Assembly: GCA_963718295.1 (NCBI GenBank)
Contig: CAVQYV010000004.1
Span: 434,001-498,000 of the forward strand
Direction: 5' to 3'
DNA: 64,000 nucleotides
Source of the DNA: CAVQYV01 sp963718295 [NCBI: uncultured Methylomirabilota bacterium]
Lineage (GTDB): Bacteria; Methylomirabilota; Methylomirabilia; CAVQYV01
In this document: positions 9,057 through 18,733 of the stretch, in pieces
Position numbering within the stretch: position 1 is the first letter of the stretch
How the letters are laid out: each line of letters opens with the position of its first letter
The notes under the pieces: generated by a model
The model's input: the letters and a program-made list of their open reading frames with translations, nothing else
Told to the model about the DNA's origin: nothing
Databases searched by the model: none
Position numbers and translations under genes: made by a program

Positions 9057-10355
9057 GTGATACTCCGATATTCGCTGCCGAGGATGGCAGCCATCTGGGA
9101 GCCCCAATCGAAATTTGATCGCTGGCTTCAGATTGAGATCCTGGCCTGCGAGGCGCTGGCAGAGATGGGTCAAATACCACCCGATGCCTTGGCTTGCATC
9201 AAGGAAAGAGCGACCTGCGATCTCTCTCGGATCAATGAGATCGAGAAGGTGACACGCCACGACGTGGTCGCCTTCCTCTCGGCGGTGGCAGAGAAAGTAG
9301 GCACAGACTCCTGCTACATCCATCTGGGGTTGACTTCCTCCGATCTACTCGATACCACCCTGGCCCTCCAATTGGCGGAGGCGGGGCAGATCCTCCTGGA
9401 GGATCTGGATCGGCTCCTTTCGGTCCTTCGCGCCAAGGCCCAGCAGTACCGGGAAGCGCCCATGGTGGGCCGGACCCACGGCATCCACGCGGAGGCAACC
9501 ACCTTCGGTCTCAAGATGGCCTCCTGGTATGCGGAGACAGGGCGGAATCGGGAGCGAATGCACCAGGCCCGGGAGGAAATCCGCTACGGCAAGCTCTCGG
9601 GGGCCGTGGGGACCTTCGCCAATCTCCCTCCGGCGGTAGAGGAATATGTCTGCCAGCGATTGGGGCTGAGGCCCGATCCGATCTCCACCCAGGTCATTTC
9701 TCGGGATCGTCATGCCCGGTTTCTCTCCACTCTGGCGCTGATCGCCTCCTCTTTGGAAAGGTTCGCCACCGAGATTCGCCATCTCCAGCGCACCGAGGTG
9801 CTGGAGGCAGAGGAGCCCTTTGTCAAAGGACAGAAGGGGTCCTCTGCCATGCCCCACAAGCGAAATCCCGTGACCTCAGAGCAGATCTGCGGACTGGCCC
9901 GGGTGATCCGGGGTCATTCCCTTGCAGCCCTTGAAGATGTGCCCCTCTGGCACGAACGGGATATCTCCCACTCCTCGGTGGAGCGAATCATCATGCCCGA
10001 TTCCACCGTCCTGATCGACTACATGCTGGTCAAATTTTCCGATCTGGTGGAGGGAATGATTGTCTATCCGGAGCGGATGAAGAGGAACCTGGAGATGACC
10101 CATGGGCTGATCTATTCGGAGCAGGTCTTGCTGAAGTTGGCGAAATGCTGTAAATCCCGGGAAGAGGCCTATCAGATGGTGCAGCGTAACGCGATGCGTT
10201 CCTGGGAATCGGGAGAGGATTTTTTGGGCCTCCTCTTGGGCGATCCGGAGGTCCGGGAGCGGCTTTCCGAGAAGGAAATACGGGAGTGCTTCGATCTGGC
10301 AGGCCATCTCCATAATGTGGAGGCCATCTTCGCCCGTTTAGGGATCCAGCCTTGA
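9057..10355 (+). CDS. purB: Adenylosuccinate lyase
   Basis: PurB cleaves SAICAR and adenylosuccinate in purine synthesis. The superfamily signature GSSAMPHKRNP is present, with the upstream GRTHGIHAEATTFG segment holding the catalytic His and TSSDLLDTTLALQL. GTG 9057 follows GGAGG (9045-9049) with 7-base spacing and gives 432 residues, the normal size for the short PurB class. It opens the purine block purB-purS-purQ-purL, separated from purS by 171 bases in which I see no gene or clear signal. Confidence 0.95.
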   Translation: MILRYSLPRMAAIWEPQSKFDRWLQIEILACEALAEMGQIPPDALACIKERATCDLSRINEIEKVTRHDVVAFLSAVAEKVGTDSCYIHLGLTSSDLLDTTLALQLAEAGQILLEDLDRLLSVLRAKAQQYREAPMVGRTHGIHAEATTFGLKMASWYAETGRNRERMHQAREEIRYGKLSGAVGTFANLPPAVEEYVCQRLGLRPDPISTQVISRDRHARFLSTLALIASSLERFATEIRHLQRTEVLEAEEPFVKGQKGSSAMPHKRNPVTSEQICGLARVIRGHSLAALEDVPLWHERDISHSSVERIIMPDSTVLIDYMLVKFSDLVEGMIVYPERMKRNLEMTHGLIYSEQVLLKLAKCCKSREEAYQMVQRNAMRSWESGEDFLGLLLGDPEVRERLSEKEIRECFDLAGHLHNVEAIFARLGIQP

Positions 10356-10526
10356 AGTTTGTACTCATGGATTTGCTTGGCAAAGAGATGAGAATTCCTG
10401 TTGGATCTGAAACTCTGGCACGAGGATGGAGGTTTCGATCGGTTCCAGGGCAGGACTGGGGCGAGGTTTCGGGACCAGGCAATCTGGCCTGAGAAATGAG
10501 GGGCGAAAGGGGACCGGAGGTAGCCA

Positions 10527-10793
10527 ATGTTATCGGTTCGGGTAATGGTTACATTGAAGCCGGGGGTGCTGGATACGCAGGGAAAGACGGTTCGCAGTGC
10601 CCTGGAATCCCTGGGCTTCAAGCACTTGGTCGATCTGCGAATCGGAAAGGTGATGGAGATCAAAATGGATGGGGTATCTGCCGAGGAGGCCAAGGTCCAG
10701 GTGGAGGCGATGTGCCAGAAGCTGCTGGCCAACCCGGTGATCGAGGATTACCGTTATGAGATCCAAGAGGTCGAAGAGAAAACTTCCCCCTGA
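10527..10793 (+). CDS. purS: Phosphoribosylformylglycinamidine synthase, PurS subunit
   Basis: PurS bridges PurQ and PurL in the three-subunit FGAM synthase found outside gammaproteobacteria. The 88-residue product shows the family opening RVMVTLKPGVLDTQGKTV, then ALESLGF, and a C-terminal half ending IEDYRYEI. GGAGG lies 7 bases before ATG 10527. It is directly followed by purQ and purL in the order expected for this complex. Confidence 0.95.
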   Translation: MLSVRVMVTLKPGVLDTQGKTVRSALESLGFKHLVDLRIGKVMEIKMDGVSAEEAKVQVEAMCQKLLANPVIEDYRYEIQEVEEKTSP

Positions 10794-10811
10794 GCCAGAT
10801 AGGTGAGCCAA

Positions 10812-11510
10812 ATGCGAATCGGAGTCGTTCTCTTTCCCGGATCCAATTGCGAAATGGACTGCCGGCATGTCCTCCGGGAGGTCCTTCACGAGGAGGCTGA
10901 CCTCCTCTGGCACAAGGAGGAGAGGATCTCCGACTACGACGCGATCGTCTTGCCCGGAGGGTTCTCCTATGGGGACTATCTTCGCACCGGGGCCATCGCC
11001 CGGTTTTCTCCCATCATGAAGGCGGTAGAGGGCTTCGCCGGAGCCGGGGGGCTGGTCCTGGGCATCTGCAATGGATTTCAGATCCTGTGCGAGGCGGGCC
11101 TGCTGCCAGGGGCACTGATGCGCAATCGAAGCCTCCATTTTATTTGCAAACATGTCCAGATCCGGGTGGAAAACGAAAAGACCGCCTTCACCAATGCCTG
11201 TAAGTCCGGCCAGATCCTGCGCGTTCCCATCAACCATAACGAGGGCTGCTTTTATGCTGATCCGGAGACCTTGAAGCAGCTCAATGAGAGGGGACAGGTC
11301 CTCTTCCGCTACTGCAGCCCAGAGGGCGAGGTTTCAGATGCAGTCAACCCTAACGGCTCCCTGGAGAATATCGCAGGCATCGTAAACCAGGCGGGAAATG
11401 TGATGGGGATGATGCCCCATCCGGAGAGGGCCTGTGAAAAGATCTTGAGATCCGAGGATGGGGGGCTGATCTTTGCCTCGATGATCCGGCGCTGGAAGGG
11501 GGAGGCATGA
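10812..11510 (+). CDS. purQ: Phosphoribosylformylglycinamidine synthase, glutaminase subunit PurQ
   Basis: PurQ supplies ammonia from glutamine for FGAM synthesis. This class I amidotransferase shows [12 protein letters not shown], the nucleophile elbow GICNGFQ (Cys86) and the His/Glu pair in [13 protein letters not shown] 10812 is chosen because AGGTGAG precedes it at 5-base spacing and the protein then starts with [12 protein letters not shown]; an in-frame GTG at 10803 would add three residues. The 3' end overlaps purL by ATGA, so the two subunits are probably made in a fixed ratio. Confidence 0.95.
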   Translation: MRIGVVLFPGSNCEMDCRHVLREVLHEEADLLWHKEERISDYDAIVLPGGFSYGDYLRTGAIARFSPIMKAVEGFAGAGGLVLGICNGFQILCEAGLLPGALMRNRSLHFICKHVQIRVENEKTAFTNACKSGQILRVPINHNEGCFYADPETLKQLNERGQVLFRYCSPEGEVSDAVNPNGSLENIAGIVNQAGNVMGMMPHPERACEKILRSEDGGLIFASMIRRWKGEA

Positions 11511-13741
11511 GCGGGACGATCGCAAGGGAACCGGAAATCAATGAAGCTTTGGCCAGAGAGCATGGCCTGAGCCCGGAGGAGTTCGAGCGCATTCGGTCGA
11601 TCCTGGGCAGAACCCCCAATTTCACCGAGCTGGGGATCTTCGCCGTGATGTGGTCAGAACACTGCAGTTACAAGAGCTCCAAGGTCCATCTCCAAAGGTT
11701 TCCTACCAAGGGAAAGGCGATCCTTCAGGGACCCGGCGAAAATGCGGGCGTGGTGGATATCGGCGACGGATTGGCAGTGATCTTCAAGATCGAGAGCCAT
11801 AATCATCCCTCCTTCATCGAGCCCTATCAGGGCGCGGCCACCGGCGTGGGAGGCATCATCCGGGATATCTTCACCATGGGGGCCCGTCCCATCGCCCTCC
11901 TCAATTCCCTGCGCTTTGGTCCCTTGCGGGAGGCCAGGAACCGATATCTCCTCGACGGAGTAGTGGCGGGAATCTCCGGCTATGGAAATGCCGTGGGAGT
12001 CCCCACCGTGGGAGGGGAGGTGTTTTTCTCCGAGACCTATCGGGGGAACCCCTTGGTCAATGTCTTCTGTCTGGGGATCGCCCCCAAAGACAAGATCTTT
12101 CTGGGCAGGGCCCAGGGCCTGGGCAATCCCGTCATCTATGTGGGCTCCAAGACAGGAAGGGATGGGATTCACGGGGTGACCATGGCCTCCGAGGAATTTG
12201 GGAAGGGGGGGGAGGAGCGAAGGCCCACGGTGCAGGTGGGGGATCCTTTCACCGAAAAGGTCCTGATTGAGGCCTGCCTGGAGCTGATGGCCACCGATTG
12301 CCTGGTGGGCATCCAGGACATGGGAGGGGCCGGCCTGACCTGCTCCTCCTGCGAGATGGCCAGCCGGGGCGGAGTGGGGATCGAGATGGACCTGGAGAAG
12401 ATCCCCCGCCGAGAGGAAGGGATGATTCCTTATGAGGTGATGCTCTCCGAATCTCAGGAGAGGATGCTCCTGGTGGCCCGTGCCGGGACCGAGGGCAGGG
12501 TACTGGAGATCTTCAAGAAATGGGACCTGGATGCGGCCATCGTCGGAAAGGTGACGGATGACGGGATGCTGCGGGTGACGGAGGGGCCGAAGGTGGTGGG
12601 GGAGATGCCGGCCAAGGCCCTGGCGGAGGAGGGCCCGGTTTACCAGCGGCCCATGCAGACGCCGGCGTACATCCAAGATCTGCAGGAGATGGACCTGGAG
12701 AGCCTTCCTCTTCCCTTCGACCTGGAAGAGATCCTCTTTTGCCTGCTCCGGTCCCCCAACATCGCCAGTAAATCCATGGTCTGGGAGAGATACGACCATA
12801 TGCTGTTTCTCAACACGACTGTTTTGCCCGGGTCGGATGCGGCGGTGCTTCGCCTCAAGGGGACCCAGAAAGGTCTGGCGATCTGCCTGGATGGGAATGG
12901 GCGCTATGGCTACCTGGATCCCCGAATGGGAGGGATGATTGCGGTGGCGGAGGCAGCCCGGAACGTGGTCTGCTCGGGTGCGCGGCCCCTGGCGATCACC
13001 AACTGCCTCAATTTTGGGAACCCGGAAAACCCGGAGATCATGTGGCAGTTTGCCGAGGCAGTGGAGGGGATGGCCGAGGCCTGCCGCCTGCTGGAGGTGC
13101 CGGTGACCGGGGGGAATGTCAGCTTCTACAATGAGACTTCGAGCCAGCCGATCTTTCCTACCCCCATTGTGGGCATGGTGGGCCTGTTGGAGGATATCTC
13201 GCTCCATCAGACCCAGTGGTTCAAGGAGGAGGGGGATCTGATCTTCCTCCTGGGCGAGAATCGGGAGGAGTTAGGGGGAAGCGAGTATCTGAAGGTCGCC
13301 CATGGGTTTGAGGGAGGCAGGCCTCCCCACCTGGACCTCTGCCGGGAGCGATCGGTGCAGGATGCCTGTCTGGAGGCAATCCGTCTGGGCATGGTGAAGT
13401 CGGCCCACGATTGCTCGGATGGCGGTCTGGCAATCGCCCTGGCCGAATCTTGCATCAGCCATCCGGAAAGGGAATGGGGGATCGAGGTAGAATTGAAGGA
13501 AGATATGAGGCCCGATGCCTTGCTCTTCGGGGAGTCCCAATCCCGGATCATTATCTCCCTGCCGGAGGCCCGGATCGAGCATCTCATGGAGATCGCCTGC
13601 CGATTTGGAATCAAGGCGACCCTTCTGGGAAGGGTCAAAGGCGATCGATTCCGGATCAAGGGCTGGAAGTTCTCCCTGGATGTGGATCTGAAAAAGATGC
13701 GCGAGACCTACCAGGGCTCTTTGTCCTCCTATTTCCGTTAG
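11507..13741 (+). CDS. purL: Phosphoribosylformylglycinamidine synthase, PurL subunit (small type)
   Basis: PurL is the ATP-dependent synthetase of the complex. At 744 residues it is the small PurL that needs PurS and PurQ. Family segments include [33 protein letters not shown], the [16 protein letters not shown] core and, in the second half, [17 protein letters not shown]. Translation begins at ATG 11507 overlapping purQ. Downstream, 30 bases separate it from hom. Confidence 0.96.
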   Translation: MSGTIAREPEINEALAREHGLSPEEFERIRSILGRTPNFTELGIFAVMWSEHCSYKSSKVHLQRFPTKGKAILQGPGENAGVVDIGDGLAVIFKIESHNHPSFIEPYQGAATGVGGIIRDIFTMGARPIALLNSLRFGPLREARNRYLLDGVVAGISGYGNAVGVPTVGGEVFFSETYRGNPLVNVFCLGIAPKDKIFLGRAQGLGNPVIYVGSKTGRDGIHGVTMASEEFGKGGEERRPTVQVGDPFTEKVLIEACLELMATDCLVGIQDMGGAGLTCSSCEMASRGGVGIEMDLEKIPRREEGMIPYEVMLSESQERMLLVARAGTEGRVLEIFKKWDLDAAIVGKVTDDGMLRVTEGPKVVGEMPAKALAEEGPVYQRPMQTPAYIQDLQEMDLESLPLPFDLEEILFCLLRSPNIASKSMVWERYDHMLFLNTTVLPGSDAAVLRLKGTQKGLAICLDGNGRYGYLDPRMGGMIAVAEAARNVVCSGARPLAITNCLNFGNPENPEIMWQFAEAVEGMAEACRLLEVPVTGGNVSFYNETSSQPIFPTPIVGMVGLLEDISLHQTQWFKEEGDLIFLLGENREELGGSEYLKVAHGFEGGRPPHLDLCRERSVQDACLEAIRLGMVKSAHDCSDGGLAIALAESCISHPEREWGIEVELKEDMRPDALLFGESQSRIIISLPEARIEHLMEIACRFGIKATLLGRVKGDRFRIKGWKFSLDVDLKKMRETYQGSLSSYFR

Positions 13742-13771
13742 CAAGCAAAAGCGATGAGGAGAAGGGAAGGA

Positions 13772-15076
13772 ATGCCAAATATCCATCTGGGAATCCTGGG
13801 TCTGGGGACGGTGGGAACCGGCGTAGTGAAGCTGATCCAGGAGCATGCCGAAATGCTGAACAAGAAGATCGGTGCCTCGCTCTGCATTGGAAAGATCGCG
13901 GATCTGGATCTTTCGACCTCCCGCGGCCTCAGGATAGATCCCTCCTTGCTCACTACCGATGGCAACGAAGTCATCAAAGATCCCGAGATTCAGATTGTGG
14001 TGGAGCTCATTGGCGGCATCGAGGCGGCCCGGGAATTCTCTCTGAAGGCCCTGAAGAACGGAAAACACCTGGTAACCGCCAACAAGGCGCTGCTGGCCCT
14101 CCACGGCCGGGAGATCTACCAGGCCGCGGCCGAAAACCGGGTGGATCTCGGCTTTGAGGCGAGCGTCTGCGGCGGCATCCCCATCATTCGGGCCTTACGG
14201 GAGGGACTGGTCGCCAACCGGATTCAATCGATGATGGGCATCATCAATGGGACCGCCAATTACATCCTGACCCAGATGTCGGAGGAGGGTCAGGACTTCA
14301 CCTCCGCGCTGGCGGAGGCCCAGAAGAAGGGATATGCGGAGGCGGACCCTACCCTGGACGTGGAGGGCCTCGATGCGGCCCATAAATTACAGATCCTCTC
14401 TTCCATGGCCTATGGAGGATATGTCGATTTCGATCGGATCTATGTGGAGGGCATCCGCTCCGTCTCGCCCTTGGATATCAAGTACGCAAGCGAGTTCGGC
14501 TACAAGGTCAAGCTGCTGGCCATCACCAAGGAGTCCGACGGAGGGCGGGAGGTGAGGGTGCATCCCACTCTCATTCCCGAGCACTACATTTTGGCGTCGG
14601 TAGGTGGGGTCTTCAATGCGGTCTATATCAAGGGAGATGCCGCAGGTCCCATCCTGCTTTACGGACAGGGGGCCGGGCAGATGCCCACGGCCTCGGCGGT
14701 GGTCTCCGACATCGTGGAGATCGCCCAGGACATCCTGTCGCAACGGCCCTCCCGGTCCAGTTCTCTGCCCATGCGCAAGGCCGAGGAGGTGGGCATTGCC
14801 ATCCTGGATATCTCCGAGGCTCGGAGCCGCTATTACCTGCGGGTATCCGCCCTGGACAAGCCGGGTGTCCTCTCCCAGGTCTCGGGGATCTTGGGTAACC
14901 ATCATATCAGCATCTCTTCGGTCATTCAAAAGGAGCGGCAGGAGGAATCCAGCGTCCCGGTGGTCATGATGACCCATGAGGCCCGGGAGGGAAATATGAG
15001 GCAAGCCCTACAAGAGATCGACCAGCTGGATGTGGTCACTGCGGGCACGATCTGCATCCGGGTGGAGGGAGAATGA
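13772..15076 (+). CDS. hom: Homoserine dehydrogenase with C-terminal ACT domain
   Basis: Hom reduces aspartate semialdehyde to homoserine, the branch point to threonine and methionine. The 434-residue protein has an N-terminal NAD(P) fold (GILGLGTVGTGV), the catalytic domain with VTANKALLALHG, NGTANYILTQM and YAEADPTLDVEG, and a C-terminal ACT domain (from YYLRVSALDKPGVLSQV) that in relatives senses threonine. ATG 13772 is preceded by AGGAGAAGGGAAGGA; the ATG at 13754 has no such site. The stop overlaps the next gene by ATGA. Confidence 0.95.
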   Translation: MPNIHLGILGLGTVGTGVVKLIQEHAEMLNKKIGASLCIGKIADLDLSTSRGLRIDPSLLTTDGNEVIKDPEIQIVVELIGGIEAAREFSLKALKNGKHLVTANKALLALHGREIYQAAAENRVDLGFEASVCGGIPIIRALREGLVANRIQSMMGIINGTANYILTQMSEEGQDFTSALAEAQKKGYAEADPTLDVEGLDAAHKLQILSSMAYGGYVDFDRIYVEGIRSVSPLDIKYASEFGYKVKLLAITKESDGGREVRVHPTLIPEHYILASVGGVFNAVYIKGDAAGPILLYGQGAGQMPTASAVVSDIVEIAQDILSQRPSRSSSLPMRKAEEVGIAILDISEARSRYYLRVSALDKPGVLSQVSGILGNHHISISSVIQKERQEESSVPVVMMTHEAREGNMRQALQEIDQLDVVTAGTICIRVEGE

Positions 15077-16287
15077 GCCAGAAATATGTCGTCCTCTTGG
15101 GGGATGGGATGGGGGATTACCCCCTCCCGGAATTGGGAAATAGGACCCCCCTGGAGGTCGCCTCGACCCCCGGAATGGATTATCTGGCCGAGCGGGGAAG
15201 CCTGGGTTTGGTGAAGACCATTCCGGCAGGGATGCCCAAAGGCTCGGATGTGGCGAACCTCTCCATCCTGGGGTATGATCCGGCAAAATACTACACCGGC
15301 AGGGCCCCGCTGGAGGCCGCCAATTTGGGGCTCTCCCTTTCTCAGGAGGAGGTCGCCTTTCGCTGTAACCTGGTGAATATCAAAACCCCTTCCCCGGAGG
15401 CCCTCCTGGAAGAGGGGGTCATGGTCGATTACAGCGGCGGCCATATCAGCTCTGCCGAGGCGGAGGTCCTCATGCGATTTATCGATGAGCGGCTCGGCAA
15501 TCAGGACTGGCGGTTTTACCCGGGCGTGAGCTATCGAAATTTGATGGTGGTGAAAAATGGCCCCGAAAAGGTAGATTGCACCCCTCCCCACGATATCCCC
15601 GGGCAGCCTCTTACCGCTCATCTTCCGAAGGGGGAGGGGGCTGACTTCCTGATCTCCTTGATGCGGGCCTCTTACATACCCTTATCTGGTCATGCCCTCA
15701 ATCTGGAACGAGAACAGGCCGGGAAGCTGCCTGCTAATCTCATCTGGCTCTGGGGGCAAGGAAAGAAACCCGCCCTTCCTTCATTTCGAGAAAAATATGG
15801 CCTCATTGGAAGCATCATCTCCGCGGTGGATCTGGTGAAGGGGCTGGGCCGATGCGCAGGTCTGGAAGTGATCGAGGTCCCGGGGGCGACCGGCTATCTG
15901 GACACCAACTACCAGGGCAAAGCTGATGCCCTCCTAACGTCGATCGAGAAGATGGATTTCGCCTTTCTCCACCTGGAGGCCCCGGATGAGGCCGCCCACA
16001 ACGGCGATGTAAGGACCAAGATCCAGGCGATCGAGCAATTCGATGCCCGCATCATCGGGCCTGTCCTTGAAGGCCTCCGGGACCGAAAGGATGTCAAGGT
16101 TCTCCTGCTTTGCGATCATCTCACCCCCATCGTCGTCCGCACCCACACCGACGACCCCGTACCCTTCCTCATCTCCTCCCTCGACTCCGAACCCAAAGCA
16201 GGCGTGCGGTATAACGAGACATCCGCCCAGGCCTCCGGAGTCTTCCTTCCCGACGGCTTCCGCCTGATGGAGCATTTCCTAAAGTAG
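15073..16287 (+). CDS. ApgM-type phosphoglycerate mutase homologue, possible homoserine kinase
   Basis: A 404-residue member of the cofactor-independent, archaeal-type phosphoglycerate mutase family (alkaline phosphatase superfamily). Metal/catalytic segments include LLGDGMGDYPL near the start, KGSDVANLSILGYDP, HLEAPDEAAHNGD and LLCDHLTPI near the C-terminus. It overlaps hom by ATGA. In several bacteria lacking ThrB, a homologue placed next to hom has been proposed to phosphorylate homoserine; this context fits and no thrB is visible in the window. Mutase versus homoserine kinase cannot be settled from sequence alone. Confidence 0.85.
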   Translation: MSQKYVVLLGDGMGDYPLPELGNRTPLEVASTPGMDYLAERGSLGLVKTIPAGMPKGSDVANLSILGYDPAKYYTGRAPLEAANLGLSLSQEEVAFRCNLVNIKTPSPEALLEEGVMVDYSGGHISSAEAEVLMRFIDERLGNQDWRFYPGVSYRNLMVVKNGPEKVDCTPPHDIPGQPLTAHLPKGEGADFLISLMRASYIPLSGHALNLEREQAGKLPANLIWLWGQGKKPALPSFREKYGLIGSIISAVDLVKGLGRCAGLEVIEVPGATGYLDTNYQGKADALLTSIEKMDFAFLHLEAPDEAAHNGDVRTKIQAIEQFDARIIGPVLEGLRDRKDVKVLLLCDHLTPIVVRTHTDDPVPFLISSLDSEPKAGVRYNETSAQASGVFLPDGFRLMEHFLK

Positions 16288-16628
16288 TTCTCTTCCCCCC
16301 GGCCATCCACTCCACCATCAGAAGGGGATTGACACGAGAACCTGAGAAGTATAAATTACAAAACAGAGTGGCACTTCTTTTACCAGGGCGTAGTCTCCGT
16401 AACGCTCCCTATCCATTAGGACCTTAACCTTCTTCACTGTCTGCAGGAGGGGTAAAGAGATAAATGGGCACCGGAAAGATCTTCCAGCACGAGGGCACGG
16501 TGCCCGTTGGTGTTTGCGGGGGTTTATCTAAGGGGTGTGGTCAAAATCCCGTCTGTTCGTCCATGTTGTGCAATGTCTGACCCCGATGTCGTTAGAAAAG
16601 CTGTGCTCCAGCCAACAAGAGGCACAAC
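16288..16628 (+). other. Intergenic region between apgM-like gene and desaturase
   Basis: These 341 bases hold no convincing gene. A possible sigma-70 promoter is TTGACA at 16329-16334 with TATAAA at 16350-16355 (15-base spacer) or TAAATT at 16352 (17-base spacer). A 38-codon reading frame (16464-16580) follows AGGAGGGG at 16445-16452 but has no recognisable product. The short palindrome GGGCAC-G-GTGCCC lies inside it, and a partial copy of the repeat that flanks the RAYT gene (GTCTGACCCC) is at 16575-16584. Confidence 0.4.
16575..16584 (+). repeat. Partial copy of the RAYT-flanking repeat
   Basis: GTCTGACCCC, preceded by TTGTGCAA, matches the right-hand repeat at 18699-18714, which is also preceded by TTGTGCAA; a short internal segment is missing here. 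It lies 45 bases before the desaturase start, so the desaturase is bracketed by copies in opposite orientation. Confidence 0.5.
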
Positions 16629-17687
16629 ATGCAGCCTGAGCCAGGTTCTACCAAGATTCCATTGAGCAAACCGGATTGGTATCAGACGATTTCGAAATAT
16701 GCGCAACCGAATCGCCGAAAGGCAACGTGGCAGATTCTCGACACCTTCATTCCTTACCTGGTCCTATGGGTGCTGATGATCTACACGGTGCAACGGGGCT
16801 ACTCCTACTGGATCACCCTGACATTAGGTGCGGCGGCGGCCGGGCTGCTGGTACGCATCTTTATCTTATTCCACGATTGCTGTCACGGTTCGTTCTTTGC
16901 CTCGCAGCGGGCGAACAGGATTCTGGGCTATATCTCAGGCATATTAACCTTCACCCCGTACGAAAACTGGAGGCGTTCCCACGCCATGCATCATGCTACG
17001 GTTGGAGACCTGGATCGCCGGGGCGTGGGTGATGTCTGGACACTGACGGTGGAGCAGTACTCGGCAGCGTCCAGATGGAAGCGGCTTGCATACCGGCTTT
17101 TTCGGAATCCATTCGTCTTGTTCGGAGTAGGCCCGGGTGTTCTGCTTGGCCTGCTTAATCGATTCCCTCACAAGGGGGCCAAAAAGCAGGAGCACTACAG
17201 CGTGATTCTCACCAATCTGGCGATTTTGGCCATCGTCGGGGTGGCCAGCCTGACTATCGGCCTGCGGACGTATTTCTTGATTCAGTTATCCATCATCCTC
17301 ATTGTCGGGACCGTCGGCGTGTGGTTGTTCTACGTCCAGCACCAGTTTGAGGGTGTCTACTGGGCTCGTCACGGGGACTGGGACCCGATGAGGGCGTCAT
17401 TGGAAGGTAGCTCCTTTTACAAATTACCAAAGGTGTTACAGTGGTTCACAGGCAACATCGGTCTGCATCACGTCCACCACGTTCAACCGCGTATTCCCAA
17501 TTACAATCTTCAGCAGTGCTACGACGACACCCCGGCGTTGCAGGCAGTGGAGCCGCTGACCATCCGTACAAGCCTGAAGTCTCTGTGGTTGAATCTGTGG
17601 GACGAGGAACGGCAAGAACTGGTGGGTTTTCGCTCGTGGAAAAAGCGCCCGGGTCGGGAGCAAAAGGGGTCAGACCTACACCCTTGA
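16629..17687 (+). CDS. Membrane fatty acid desaturase (delta-12/omega-6-like)
   Basis: A 352-residue integral membrane di-iron desaturase that would introduce a double bond into acyl chains of membrane lipids. The three histidine boxes are HDCCH (82-86), HAMHH (118-122) and HHVHH (280-284), with hydrophobic segments around 40-80 and 190-240. The last seven codons (KGSDLHP and stop) are read from the left copy of the RAYT-flanking repeat, so the native C-terminus was probably altered by insertion of that element. There is no tight operon link to neighbours. Regiospecificity is inferred from the general pattern only. Confidence 0.88.
   Translation: MQPEPGSTKIPLSKPDWYQTISKYAQPNRRKATWQILDTFIPYLVLWVLMIYTVQRGYSYWITLTLGAAAAGLLVRIFILFHDCCHGSFFASQRANRILGYISGILTFTPYENWRRSHAMHHATVGDLDRRGVGDVWTLTVEQYSAASRWKRLAYRLFRNPFVLFGVGPGVLLGLLNRFPHKGAKKQEHYSVILTNLAILAIVGVASLTIGLRTYFLIQLSIILIVGTVGVWLFYVQHQFEGVYWARHGDWDPMRASLEGSSFYKLPKVLQWFTGNIGLHHVHHVQPRIPNYNLQQCYDDTPALQAVEPLTIRTSLKSLWLNLWDEERQELVGFRSWKKRPGREQKGSDLHP
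17666..17681 (+). repeat. Left 16-bp inverted repeat of the RAYT element
   Basis: GGGGTCAGACCTACAC is the exact reverse complement of the sequence at 18699-18714. It codes the C-terminal end of the desaturase, whose TGA stop follows at 17685-17687. Similar sequences are common beside RAYT genes and act as their recognition repeats; that role here is inferred. Confidence 0.8.
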
Positions 17688-17759
17688 CAGACCTCCCTCC
17701 TTCCTGATATACAAATCAGAGGCAGGCTCGCACTCAAATTCCTCACCTGAGGTCCATCC

Positions 17760-18704
17760 ATGGCACGACCACTGAGAATCGAATATCCAGGGGCCTTTTA
17801 CCATATCACCGCCCGGGGAAATGAGGGAAAGGAGATCTTCAAGAGCACACCGGATCGCCAGAAATTCCTTTTCTACCTTCAATCGGCCACCCAGCGCTAT
17901 CAAGCGATCATCCATGTCTATTGCCTGATGGGCAATCATTATCATCTCCTGCTGGAGACCCCCTCGGCGAATTTGTCCCAGATCCTGCAGCATATCAATG
18001 GTGCCTATACCACCTACTTCAATATCAAACGGAACCGATCGGGGCATCTGTTCCAGGGACGCTATAAGGCCATTTTGGTGGAGGCCGACGCCTATGCCAT
18101 GGAGTTATCCCGGTACATCCATCTGAATCCGGTCCGAGCGGGCCTGGTCACCCACCCCGAGCAATATCCCTGGTCCAGCTATCCCTGCTATACGGGCCAG
18201 CAGAAGAAGCCGGATTGGCTCACGGTGGAGTTCATCCTGGGCTATTTCGATAAAAAGTCCCCTTCCGCGCATCGCAGGTATCGGGAGTTCATCCAAGCCT
18301 CTGTCGACCAGCGACCTGAGAGTCCGCTCCGAAACACCGTGGCTTCCACCATCTTGGGGAACCTCGATTTCGTTCATACCATTCAGGAGAAATATCTGGC
18401 AGACCGAAAGCCGGATCGGGATCTGCCGGCCCTGGCCGAGCTGTCCAAGCCCTCCATCCCCGAAATCCTGGAATCGGTGAAAGCGGAATGGGGAGAAGAC
18501 CCTTCTATCGCCCAGAAAGTCGCCCTCTATCTCTGCCGCCAATACAGTGGAAGGACCCTCAAGGAGATTGGGAGTCACTTCGGAATCGGCGAGTCGGCGG
18601 TATCGCAGGCGAGTCGCCGATTCCAACTAGCCTTGGATCAGAACAACCAGCTCAGAGGAAAGATCCGTAGGTTCTGCCAGAGATTGAGGTTGTGCAAAGT
18701 GTAG
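17760..18704 (+). mobile_element. REP-associated tyrosine transposase (RAYT, Y1/HUH superfamily)
   Basis: A 314-residue Y1 transposase of the RAYT type. It has the N-terminal MARPLRIEYPGAFYHITARGN signature, the HUH motif HYH (His60, His62), the SGHLFQGRY segment and the catalytic Tyr119 in RYIHLNPVRAG. A C-terminal extension carries a helix-turn-helix (KEIGSHFGIGESAVSQASRR) typical of RAYTs rather than IS200. Perfect 16-bp inverted repeats lie 79 bases before the start and across the stop codon (TAG at 18702-18704). The gene looks intact. RAYTs are usually immobile single-copy genes that spread short REP sequences. Confidence 0.9.
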
Positions 18705-18714
18705 GTCTGACCCC
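18699..18714 (+). repeat. Right 16-bp inverted repeat of the RAYT element
   Basis: GTGTAGGTCTGACCCC is a perfect inverted copy of 17666-17681 and contains the RAYT stop codon TAG. The inverted pair encloses about 1.05 kb. Confidence 0.8.
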
Positions 18715-18733
18715 GTGGCGGGGGGATCGCCCT

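Noticed and set aside
10356-10526. A riboswitch or leader between purB and purS
   Set aside because: No recognisable aptamer or terminator was found in the 171 bases.
11654-13207. A long open frame opposite purL (517 codons, minus strand)
   Set aside because: It is the mirror of a strongly conserved gene in GC-rich DNA; its product is rich in His, Gly and Pro and lacks motifs.
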